This document shows positions 17,868 through 25,386 of a stretch of DNA of 57,548 nt, piece after piece (position 1 is the first letter of the stretch; each line of letters begins with the position of its first letter). The stretch spans positions 1-57,548 of the forward strand of contig JAKFVT010000064.1 in the NCBI GenBank assembly GCA_021732005.1, written 5' to 3'. Below the pieces are notes generated by a model. The model saw nothing but the letters and a program-made list of their open reading frames with translations, was not told the origin of the DNA and ran no database searches. The DNA is from Mycobacterium sp. Its GTDB lineage: Bacteria > Actinomycetota > Actinomycetes > Mycobacteriales > Mycobacteriaceae. Both the position numbers and the translations under genes were made by a program.

Positions 17868-18554
17868 TCAGCTCACCCTTGACCGGGTGGCGCGACCGTG
17901 CGCCCTGACCGACAGCCGCACCCGACTGATACGGCCACAGCCCGACACCGGGGCATCGCCGCGACCCGCAGTGATCTCATAACCGCGCACCCGCGCGTCA
18001 AGACGCATCGTCGCGCCTTGCCAGTCCCCCCGGGCAACCAGCAGGGTGCAACCCTTCTGGCGAGCCCGGGCCACCACCGCCCGCGCCCGGGTGGCGGTCA
18101 CCGTCCGGCCGGCCAGCCCGAGCACAACCAGATCCATCCCGTCCATCAACACCGCGGCCACCTCGACGGGGTCGGTGCCCGGGTCCGGGATCATCGCCAG
18201 CCGGCTCAGGTCGGCACCCATCTCCACCGCGGCCAGCAGACCGAAATCCGGCAGTCCGACGACGGCCACATGTCCCCCGCCCGCCGTGACCGCAGCCGCC
18301 ATACTCACCGGAAGCGAGAGCGCTCCCGACGCCACTGCGACAGCACCACGCGGCAACCCTGCAGGCAGCTGTACGGCCAGCGATTCAGGGACCGGCAGCA
18401 AACTTTCGGAGGCCGGAATCACCTCATCCGCCACATCCGTAACAGGTCGGGTGACGCCCGCCTTCCCGGATACCGCCGCCATCTTGCGCCGCAGCTGTTC
18501 TAGCTGCTCAGCACGGTCAAGCTGACGTTTCTCCAGGACAATCGCCGCCGTCAT
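17868..18554 (-). CDS. imuA': ImuA', RecA-like mutasome component
   Basis: A 228-residue protein of the ImuA' group, with distant resemblance to a RecA core but no clear Walker A in the expected place (the corresponding stretch is GALSLPVSMAAAVTAGGG). Conserved-looking parts are VAVVGLPDFGLLAAVEMGADLSRLAMIPDPG, the strand LVVLGLAGRTVTATRARAVVARARQKG, and a basic C-terminus (SVRAHGRATRSRVS) likely to contact ImuB. The longer upstream reading crosses the LexA box. ATG 18554 (MTAAIVLEK) has GGAGGT seven bases upstream and was chosen. It acts with ImuB and DnaE2 in damage-induced mutagenesis, and is expected to be SOS-induced. Corresponds to Rv3395c. Confidence 0.92.
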   Translation of the reverse strand: MTAAIVLEKRQLDRAEQLEQLRRKMAAVSGKAGVTRPVTDVADEVIPASESLLPVPESLAVQLPAGLPRGAVAVASGALSLPVSMAAAVTAGGGHVAVVGLPDFGLLAAVEMGADLSRLAMIPDPGTDPVEVAAVLMDGMDLVVLGLAGRTVTATRARAVVARARQKGCTLLVARGDWQGATMRLDARVRGYEITAGRGDAPVSGCGRISRVRLSVRAHGRATRSRVS

Positions 18555-18589
18555 CGGCCACCTCCAACCGCGATCCCGATTCACTGTGT

Positions 18590-18605
18590 TCGAATGTATG
18601 TTCGA
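18590..18605 (-). promoter_or_regulatory. LexA (SOS) box of the imuA'-imuB operon
   Basis: TCGAAT-GTAT-GTTCGA differs at one position from the TCGAAC-N4-GTTCGA consensus. It lies 36 bases upstream of the imuA' ATG, and 113 bases upstream of the divergent aldolase start. Together with the box at dnaE2 it places the whole mutasome under LexA. Confidence 0.88.
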
Positions 18606-18717
18606 TAGTCCGAGTAAACACCCACCCACCGACAGCGTCAAGCGCGGAAATCTCCGGCTGCGCACCCAAGCCGACGTTGGTGACGCGGCCGAAATCGCAC
18701 CTGGCACGATGCAGGGC

Positions 18718-19608
18718 ATGACGATCAACCGCGAACAAGCTGACAAGGTGGCCAACGGAGCCGGCTTCATCGCCGCGCTCGACCAGAGCGGCGGCAGCAC
18801 CCCCAAGGCGCTCAAGCTCTATGGCATCGCCGAGGACGCCTACTCCGGTGACGAGCAGATGTTCGACCTGGTGCACGAGATGCGCACCCGGATCATCACC
18901 AGCCCGAGCTTCAACGGCGACCGGATCATCGCGGCCATCCTGTTCGAGATGACGATGGACCGCGAGGTCGAAGGCCGCCCCACGGCCGACTACCTGTGGA
19001 ACGTCAAGAACGTCGTGCCGATCCTCAAGGTCGACAAGGGTCTGGCCGCCGAAGAGGACGGCGCCCAGGTGATGAAGCCCATCGACGGCCTGGACGCGCT
19101 GCTGTCCCGCGCGAGGGACAAGGGCATCTTCGGCACCAAGATGCGCTCGGTCATCAAGCTGCCCGGCGGCGGCCTGGACGCGGTGGTCGAGCAGCAGTTC
19201 GCGATCGCTCGCCAGATCCTGGACGCCGGACTCGTGCCGATCATCGAACCCGAGGTCGACATCCACAGCCCGGAGAAGGCTGCGGCCGAAAAGCAGCTGA
19301 AGTCCGCGATCATCAGCCACCTCGGTGCCCTCGGCGACGACCAGCAGGTGATGCTCAAGCTCACCCTGCCCGACACCGACGATCTCTACCACGAGCTGGT
19401 CGAGCACCCCAAGGTGATGCGGGTTGTCGCACTGTCCGGCGGCTACAACCGCACCGATGCCTGCGAGCGCCTGGCCCGCAACCACGGTGTCATCGCCAGC
19501 TTCTCCCGGGCGCTGACCGAGGGCCTGACCGCCCAGCAGAGCGACGAAGAATTCGACAAGACCCTGGACGAGGCGATCGCCGAAATCGCCGCCGCCTCAA
19601 GGACTTAG
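18718..19608 (+). CDS. fda: Class I fructose-bisphosphate aldolase
   Basis: The enzyme cleaves or forms fructose-1,6-bisphosphate via a Schiff base, without metal. The 296-residue length and motifs fit the bacterial class I (FdaP/FdaB-like) group: GFIAALDQSGGSTPKAL near the N-terminus, LKVDKGL near residue 100, KMRSVIK, IIEPEVDI, and VMLKLTLPDTD with the candidate Schiff-base Lys near 213, then ALSGGYNR binding phosphate. ATG 18718 (MTINREQ) was chosen; ATG 18709 would add three residues. The gene is divergent from imuA' and ends four bases before guaA on the opposite strand. Mycobacteria also encode a class II aldolase (fba) elsewhere, so this is probably a second, condition-dependent enzyme. 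Confidence 0.92.
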   Translation: MTINREQADKVANGAGFIAALDQSGGSTPKALKLYGIAEDAYSGDEQMFDLVHEMRTRIITSPSFNGDRIIAAILFEMTMDREVEGRPTADYLWNVKNVVPILKVDKGLAAEEDGAQVMKPIDGLDALLSRARDKGIFGTKMRSVIKLPGGGLDAVVEQQFAIARQILDAGLVPIIEPEVDIHSPEKAAAEKQLKSAIISHLGALGDDQQVMLKLTLPDTDDLYHELVEHPKVMRVVALSGGYNRTDACERLARNHGVIASFSRALTEGLTAQQSDEEFDKTLDEAIAEIAAASRT

Positions 19609-19612
19609 GCCG

Positions 19613-21172
19613 TCACTCCCACTCGATGGTGCCGGGAGGCTTGCTCGTCACATCGAGCACCACCCGGTTCACCTCGGGCACCTCGTTGGTGATGCGCGTC
19701 GAGATGCGCTCCAGCACCTCATAGGGCACCCGGGTCCAGTCCGCGGTCATCGCGTCCTCGCTGGACACCGGCCGCAGCACGATCGGGTGACCGTAGGTAC
19801 GTCCGTCGCCCTGCACGCCGACCGAGTGGACATCGGCCAGCAGTACCACCGGGCACTGCCAGATCTGGCCGTCCAGACCGGCCGATGTCAGCTCCTCGCG
19901 GGCGATCAGGTCGGCCCGGCGCAGGGTGTCCAGCCGGGACGCCGTCACCTCACCGACGATCCGGATACCCAGCCCGGGGCCCGGGAAGGGTTGACGACCG
20001 ACGATGTCCTCCGGCAGGCCGAGCTCGCGACCCACCGCACGCACCTCGTCCTTGAACAGCAGTCGCAACGGCTCGACGAGCTTGAACTTCAGGTCGGCGG
20101 GCAGGCCGCCAACATTGTGGTGGCTCTTGATGTTTGCCGTTCCCGTTCCACCACCGGACTCGACGACGTCGGGATACAGCGTGCCCTGGACGAGGAAGTC
20201 GACCTCAGATCCGCTATCCCCCACGATGTCTCGGACCGCACCCTCAAATGCACGGATGAACTCACGGCCGATGATCTTGCGCTTGCCTTCGGGGTCGGTC
20301 ACGCCGGACAGCGCCTCCAGGAACCGATCGGCGACGTCGACGGTGATCAGATTGGCGCCGGTTGCGGCCACGAAATCCCTTTGTACCTGCGCTCGTTCAC
20401 CGGCTCGCAGCAGTCCGTGATCGACGAACACGCACGTGAGCCGGTCACCGATGGCGCGTTGCACCAGTGCGGCGGCCACCGCGGAATCCACCCCGCCGGA
20501 CAGACCGCAGATGGCTTTGCCGTCGCCGATCTGCTCGCGCACCTGCTCGATCAGGCTCTCGGCGATGTTGGCCGGGGTCCAGCTCGCGCCGATGCCGGCG
20601 AAGTCGTGCAGGAACCGGCTGAGCACCTGCTGGCCGTGGGGGGTGTGCATGACTTCCGGGTGGTATTGCACCCCGGCCAGCCGACGGGCCCGGTTCTCGA
20701 ATGCCGCGACCGGCGCACCGGAGCTGGCGGCTACCACCTCGAACCCGTCGGGCGCCGAGGTGACCGCGTCGCCGTGGCTCATCCACACCGGCTGTGAACC
20801 GGGCAGGCCCGAATGCAGTTCCCCGCCAAGCACTTCCATTTCGGTGCGACCGTACTCACTGGTGCCGGTGTGAGCCACGGTGCCGCCGAGCACCTGGGCC
20901 ATGGCCTGGAATCCGTAGCAGATCCCGAATACCGGCACATCGAGGTCGAAGACAGCCGGATCGAGTTGCGGGGCGCCGTCGGCATACACGCTGGCCGGTC
21001 CTCCCGAGAGCACGATGGCCTGGGGATCCCTGGCCTTGATCTCCTCGACGGTCGCGGTGTGCGGTATGACCTCGGAGAAGACCCGGGCTTCCCGGACCCG
21101 ACGGGCGATCAGCTGGGCGTACTGGGCGCCGAAATCGATCACCAACACAGGACGAGGCGAGGGGGATGTCAC
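19613..21172 (-). CDS. guaA: GMP synthase (glutamine-hydrolysing)
   Basis: Converts XMP, ATP and glutamine to GMP, the last step of GMP synthesis; guaB2 for the preceding step lies about 8 kb away. The 519 residues hold an N-terminal class I glutamine amidotransferase with nucleophile Cys85 in VFGICYGFQAM and the YHPEV His-Glu pair near 174. The ATP pyrophosphatase domain has the P-loop GLSGGVDSAVAA near 230, and the C-terminal dimerisation domain ends TSKPPGTIEWE. The start is GTG 21172. No Shine-Dalgarno is evident, but TAGACT (21184-21179 on the minus strand) lies six bases upstream, so the message may be leaderless. Convergent with the aldolase gene, divergent from the esterase. Confidence 0.97.
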   Translation of the reverse strand: MTSPSPRPVLVIDFGAQYAQLIARRVREARVFSEVIPHTATVEEIKARDPQAIVLSGGPASVYADGAPQLDPAVFDLDVPVFGICYGFQAMAQVLGGTVAHTGTSEYGRTEMEVLGGELHSGLPGSQPVWMSHGDAVTSAPDGFEVVAASSGAPVAAFENRARRLAGVQYHPEVMHTPHGQQVLSRFLHDFAGIGASWTPANIAESLIEQVREQIGDGKAICGLSGGVDSAVAAALVQRAIGDRLTCVFVDHGLLRAGERAQVQRDFVAATGANLITVDVADRFLEALSGVTDPEGKRKIIGREFIRAFEGAVRDIVGDSGSEVDFLVQGTLYPDVVESGGGTGTANIKSHHNVGGLPADLKFKLVEPLRLLFKDEVRAVGRELGLPEDIVGRQPFPGPGLGIRIVGEVTASRLDTLRRADLIAREELTSAGLDGQIWQCPVVLLADVHSVGVQGDGRTYGHPIVLRPVSSEDAMTADWTRVPYEVLERISTRITNEVPEVNRVVLDVTSKPPGTIEWE

Positions 21173-21234
21173 GCATAGAGTCTAGTGCGCCGGATCGCCC
21201 GACCCGCTCGGCAGGCGCAGGTAGCGTTCCGCTG

Positions 21235-22209
21235 ATGAAAGCCCTGCCGGCGGTGCTGGCCGTCGCCGCCGCCGCGCTGGCGCTGCGCCGCTTCCGGTCG
21301 GTGCGTGGCGATCTCGCCGCGGTTCCCGCTGAGCTGCGCAGTCCACTCCTACCGCTGCTGACTCGCGACACCACGGCACGCTCGTTGAAGGCCACCAGGC
21401 TGGCCGCCCGCCTCACCATTCCCCCAGGTCACGGGGTCACGCTGGCCAAGCGCCAGGTCGAGGGGCGGCTGGTACTCGTTCTGACACCACCGAACCGCGG
21501 CACGGCAGCAGTGCTCTATATCCATGGCGGGGGCATGGTGGTCGGTTCCCCGCACTCGGAGGTCAGAGGCAGCGCGGCGCTGGCCCGGAGGTTGGGCGTG
21601 CTCGTCGCGTCGCCCGATTACCGGCTCGCGCCCGAACATCCGTTCCCGGCTGCCCTGGATGACTGCATGGCCACGCTGTACTGGATGCGCGACAACGCCG
21701 ACGAACTGGGCATCGATGCGGACCGCATCGCGGTGACCGGGTCGAGCGCAGGCGGCGGGTTGGCAGCGGCTGTCGCCCAACGTGCGCATGACGAGGGCAT
21801 CCGGTTGGTCGCGCAGGCGCTGGCGTATCCGATGCTCGACGACCGCACCGTGCTGCGCGAGGACCACAACGGTCGGGGCCGCTTCCTGTGGACACCGGAA
21901 TCCAATCGGTTCGGCTGGACGGCCTATCTCGGCAGGCCCCCGCATACGACGGCGGCACCGGAGTACGCCGCGCCGGCCCGGCGCGAATCCCTGTCCGACC
22001 TGGCGCCGGCCTGGATCGGGGTGGGTGACCTGGACTTGTTCTACGACGAGTCCGTCGACTATGCCGATCGGCTGCGCGCTGCCGGTGTCCCCTGCGAACT
22101 GGTGACCGTGCCCGGGATGTACCACGGCGCCGACGGACTCGCCGCCAAAGTACCTGCGATGCAGGAGTTCCGCAGCAGCCTCGCAGATCACCTTCGGCGC
22201 CACCTCTAG
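21235..22209 (+). CDS. Hormone-sensitive-lipase-type alpha/beta hydrolase (esterase/lipase)
   Basis: A 324-residue esterase of the HSL/Lip family, abundant in mycobacteria. It has the oxyanion motif YIHGGG (His97 to Gly100), nucleophile elbow GSSAG with Ser171, a late acidic residue in the IGVGDLDLFYDES segment, and the catalytic His in GMYHGAD. The N-terminal 20 residues are hydrophobic and alanine-rich (LPAVLAVAAAALAL), so it may be membrane-anchored or exported. ATG 21235 was chosen over an upstream in-frame start that would overlap guaA. Likely substrates are short- to medium-chain acyl esters. It is transcribed towards the glucan-phosphate genes but its own 78-base downstream gap argues for independent function. 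Confidence 0.88.
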   Translation: MKALPAVLAVAAAALALRRFRSVRGDLAAVPAELRSPLLPLLTRDTTARSLKATRLAARLTIPPGHGVTLAKRQVEGRLVLVLTPPNRGTAAVLYIHGGGMVVGSPHSEVRGSAALARRLGVLVASPDYRLAPEHPFPAALDDCMATLYWMRDNADELGIDADRIAVTGSSAGGGLAAAVAQRAHDEGIRLVAQALAYPMLDDRTVLREDHNGRGRFLWTPESNRFGWTAYLGRPPHTTAAPEYAAPARRESLSDLAPAWIGVGDLDLFYDESVDYADRLRAAGVPCELVTVPGMYHGADGLAAKVPAMQEFRSSLADHLRRHL

Positions 22210-22287
22210 CAGCATCGAACCGGGCCAGGAATGTTCTCGGGTAAGAACGGGAATGGACAGCGGGGGGATAGACAAAGGAGACCGCGA

Positions 22288-23031
22288 GTGCTGGGACTGC
22301 CAGACGAGGTACATGCTTGCCTGTTCGACCTCGACGGCGTCTTGACCGACACGGCCCGGGTGCACACCCGCGCCTGGAAGGCCATGTTCGACAGTTACCT
22401 CGAGCGGCGGGCACAACGCGCCCACACCGCCTTCGTGCCGTTCGACCCGGCACAGGACTACCGCACCTACATCGACGGCAAGAAACGCCAGGACGGCGTG
22501 CGCTCATTCTTGGCGAGTCGCAACATCGATCTGCCCGACGGCGACGAGTCCGACCCGTCCACCGCCGAGACGATCAACGGGTTGGGCAACCGCAAGAACG
22601 CGCTCTTCCAGCAGATCCTGCAGAAGCAGGGTGTGGAGGTGTTCGACGGCTCGCGGCGCTACCTCGAGGCCGTGCATGCCGCAGGAATTCCGGCGGCGGT
22701 GGTGTCCTCCAGCGCCAACACCGAACAGGTCCTCCGGATGACCGGGCTGGACCGATTTGTCCAGCAGCGGGTCGACGGAGTCACGATCCGTGACGAAAAC
22801 CTGCGCGGCAAGCCCGCGCCCGATTCGTTCCTGCGCGGAGCCGAACTTCTCGACGTCAAGCCGGCGAACGCCGCGGTATTCGAAGACGCCCAGGCCGGCG
22901 TTGCGGCGGGCCGGGGCGGGAACTTCGGATTCGTCGTCGGCGTCGACCGCCTGGGGCAGGCAGATGCGTTGCTGCGCAACGGTGCCGACATCGTCGTCAC
23001 CGACCTCGCACAGTTGCTCGACTCGAAATGA
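22288..23031 (+). CDS. Beta-phosphoglucomutase (HAD superfamily)
   Basis: Interconverts beta-glucose-1-phosphate and glucose-6-phosphate. The HAD motif FDLDGVLTD gives Asp14 (nucleophile) and Asp16 (acid/base) in the 247-residue reading. Later motifs are AAVVSSSANT (motif II Ser), the Lys in LRGKPAPDSFL, and FEDAQAGVAAGRGG (motif IV). GTG 22288 was preferred because AAAGGAG lies eight bases upstream; an ATG at 22231 would add 19 residues with no resemblance to the family. The stop overlaps the GH65 start by four bases (ATGA). This matches the Rv3400-Rv3401 pair, and together they would channel the beta-glucose-1-phosphate released by phosphorolysis of a disaccharide into glycolysis. Confidence 0.92.
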   Translation: MLGLPDEVHACLFDLDGVLTDTARVHTRAWKAMFDSYLERRAQRAHTAFVPFDPAQDYRTYIDGKKRQDGVRSFLASRNIDLPDGDESDPSTAETINGLGNRKNALFQQILQKQGVEVFDGSRRYLEAVHAAGIPAAVVSSSANTEQVLRMTGLDRFVQQRVDGVTIRDENLRGKPAPDSFLRGAELLDVKPANAAVFEDAQAGVAAGRGGNFGFVVGVDRLGQADALLRNGADIVVTDLAQLLDSK

Positions 23032-25382
23032 TCAGCGGCGAAGCGTTCCCCATCGAGCCCTGGCAGGTCCGGGAAACCCATCTGGATCTCGACCAATTGG
23101 CGCAATCGGAGTCACTGTTCGCATTGTCGAACGGACACATCGGCTTTCGCGGCAATCTCGACGAGGGTGAACCATTCGGGATCCCGGGGACCTATCTGAA
23201 CTCCTTCTACGAGACCCGGCCGCTGCCGTACGCCGAATCCGGCTTCGGTTACCCCGAGGACGGCCAGACGATCGTCGACGTCACCAACGGCAAGATTCTG
23301 CGACTCCTGGTCGACGACGAGCCCCTCGACGTGCGATACGGCGACCTCGCCGAGCATGAGCGGATCCTCGACCTGCGCGCGGGAACGCTGACTCGTCGGG
23401 TGCTCTGGCGATCACCGGCGGGCAAGCAGATCCGAATCGTCTCGACGCGGCTGGTGTCCCTGGTCCAGCGCTCGGTGGCGGCGATCGAGTACGTGGTCGA
23501 GGCGGTCGACGAATTCACCCGTGTCACTGTGCAATCCGAGCTGGTGGCCAACGAGGACCAACCGGAACAATCCGGTGATCCGCGGGTGTCGGCGGTGTTG
23601 AAGCATCCGTTGGAGGCGATTCAGCACGAGGTCTCCGAAGAGGGTCAGCTGTTGGTGCACCGCACCAAAGTGAGCAAGTTGATGATGGCTGCCGCGATGG
23701 ATCATCTGGTCGAAGTTCCCGGCCGGGTGGAGATCGATTCCATCGCGCACCAGGACATCGCCCGTACCACCGTCATCTGCGGGCTCCGGCCTGGCCAGAA
23801 GCTGCGGATTGTGAAGTTCCTGGCCTACGGCTGGTCGAGTCTGCGGTCTCGCCCCGCGCTGCGCGATCAGGTGGCCGGCGCACTGGCCGGGGCGCGCTAC
23901 ACCGGCTGGGAGGGTCTGGTGGAGGCGCAGCGGACATATCTCGACGAGTTCTGGGACTGCGCCGACGTCGAAGTCGAAGGTGATCCGGACGTTCAGCAGG
24001 CGGTGCGGTTCGGCCTGTTCCACGTGATCCAGGCCAGCGCCCGTGCCGAACGCCGGGCGATCCCCGGTAAGGGCCTGACCGGACCCGGCTACGACGGCCA
24101 CGCGTTTTGGGACACAGAGGGTTTCGTGCTGCCCGTGCTGACCTACACCAAACCCGAAGCTGCCGCCGACGCGTTGCGCTGGCGTTCCTCGATCCTCGGT
24201 CTGGCCAAGAAGCGTGCCGAACAGCTCGAACTCCAGGGTGCGGCGTTCCCGTGGCGGACGATTCGCGGAGAGGAGTGTTCGGCCTACTGGCCGGCGGGTA
24301 CCGCGGCATGGCACGTCAACGCCGACATCGCCATGGCGTTCGAGCGGTATCGGACCGTCACCGGAGACCACGCGCTCGAAAACGATTGCGGACTGGCGGT
24401 TCTCGTCGAGACCGCCCGGCTGTGGATGTCCCTGGGGCATCACGACCGCGACGGCGTCTGGCACCTCGACGGCGTCACCGGCCCCGACGAGTACACCGCG
24501 GTGGTGCGCGACAACGTGTTCACCAATCTCATGGCCGCACACAATCTTCGGACTGCCGCCGACGCATGCAACCGCAATGCTGAAACCGCGTACGAGATGG
24601 GCGTCAGCACCGAGGAGACGGCGGCGTGGCGAAATGCCGCCGACGCCGCCCACATTCCCTACGACGACCATCTGGGCGTACACCAGCAATGCGAAGGCTT
24701 CACCCGGCTACGGGAGTGGGACTTCACCGACGACACCGTCTACCCGCTGCTGCTGAACCAGCCGTACGTCCGGCTGTACCCCTCCCAGGTGATCAAGCAG
24801 GCCGACCTGGTGCTGGCCATGCAGTGGCAGAGCCATGCGTTCACCGATGCTCAAAAGGCGCGCAACGTCGACTATTACGAGCGGCGCACGGTGCGCGACT
24901 CGTCACTGTCGGCGTGCACCCAAGCCGTCATGTGCGCCGAAGTCGGCCACCTGGAGCTGGCCCACGATTACACCCAGGAAGCGGCGCTGATCGATCTTCG
25001 GGATCTGCACCACAACACCCGCGATGGTCTGCACATGGCGTCGCTGGCCGGAACCTGGACGGCACTGGTCGCCGGATTCGGCGGTCTTCGCGATGACGAA
25101 CACATCTTGTCGCTGGATCCTGCACTGCCCGAGGAGATCTCCCGGCTAAAGTTCGGGTTGCACTGGCGCAAGTACCGACTCACTGCAGATGTCAGCCACG
25201 ACGAGGTCACCTATACGCTGCGCGACGGGCCCGACGGACAACTCACCATCCGGCATGCCGGTGACGAGCTGACGTTGAACACCCGCGACACGACGACGGT
25301 GCCGCTGCGGGCTCGTCGCGCCCTGCTGCCGACTCCTGAGCAGCCACCGGGCCGGGCGCCGCGCAGGCACATCACGCAGTGA
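23028..25382 (+). CDS. Glycoside hydrolase family 65 protein (maltose/trehalose-phosphorylase type)
   Basis: A 784-residue GH65 protein, the usual size of an inverting alpha-glucan disaccharide phosphorylase. An N-terminal beta-sandwich (about 1-270, including GHIGFRGNLDEGE) precedes the (alpha/alpha)6 barrel. The barrel contains GYDGHAFWDTEGFVLP and HLDGVTGPDEYTAVV, whose Glu is the expected general acid, then NPYVRLYP-like QPYVRLYPSQVIKQAD and the GLHMASLAGTW motif. A C-terminal beta domain ends with a proline/arginine-rich tail. Coupling to a beta-phosphoglucomutase supports phosphorolysis releasing beta-glucose-1-phosphate. Whether the substrate is maltose, trehalose, kojibiose or another glucoside cannot be told. 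It ends five bases from the convergent choD stop. Confidence 0.9.
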   Translation: MISGEAFPIEPWQVRETHLDLDQLAQSESLFALSNGHIGFRGNLDEGEPFGIPGTYLNSFYETRPLPYAESGFGYPEDGQTIVDVTNGKILRLLVDDEPLDVRYGDLAEHERILDLRAGTLTRRVLWRSPAGKQIRIVSTRLVSLVQRSVAAIEYVVEAVDEFTRVTVQSELVANEDQPEQSGDPRVSAVLKHPLEAIQHEVSEEGQLLVHRTKVSKLMMAAAMDHLVEVPGRVEIDSIAHQDIARTTVICGLRPGQKLRIVKFLAYGWSSLRSRPALRDQVAGALAGARYTGWEGLVEAQRTYLDEFWDCADVEVEGDPDVQQAVRFGLFHVIQASARAERRAIPGKGLTGPGYDGHAFWDTEGFVLPVLTYTKPEAAADALRWRSSILGLAKKRAEQLELQGAAFPWRTIRGEECSAYWPAGTAAWHVNADIAMAFERYRTVTGDHALENDCGLAVLVETARLWMSLGHHDRDGVWHLDGVTGPDEYTAVVRDNVFTNLMAAHNLRTAADACNRNAETAYEMGVSTEETAAWRNAADAAHIPYDDHLGVHQQCEGFTRLREWDFTDDTVYPLLLNQPYVRLYPSQVIKQADLVLAMQWQSHAFTDAQKARNVDYYERRTVRDSSLSACTQAVMCAEVGHLELAHDYTQEAALIDLRDLHHNTRDGLHMASLAGTWTALVAGFGGLRDDEHILSLDPALPEEISRLKFGLHWRKYRLTADVSHDEVTYTLRDGPDGQLTIRHAGDELTLNTRDTTTVPLRARRALLPTPEQPPGRAPRRHITQ

Positions 25383-25386
25383 GCCG

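Noticed and set aside
23412..24689. 425-codon minus-strand frame inside the GH65 gene
   Set aside because: GH65 motifs are in the plus frame; the minus frame has no family resemblance and no RBS.
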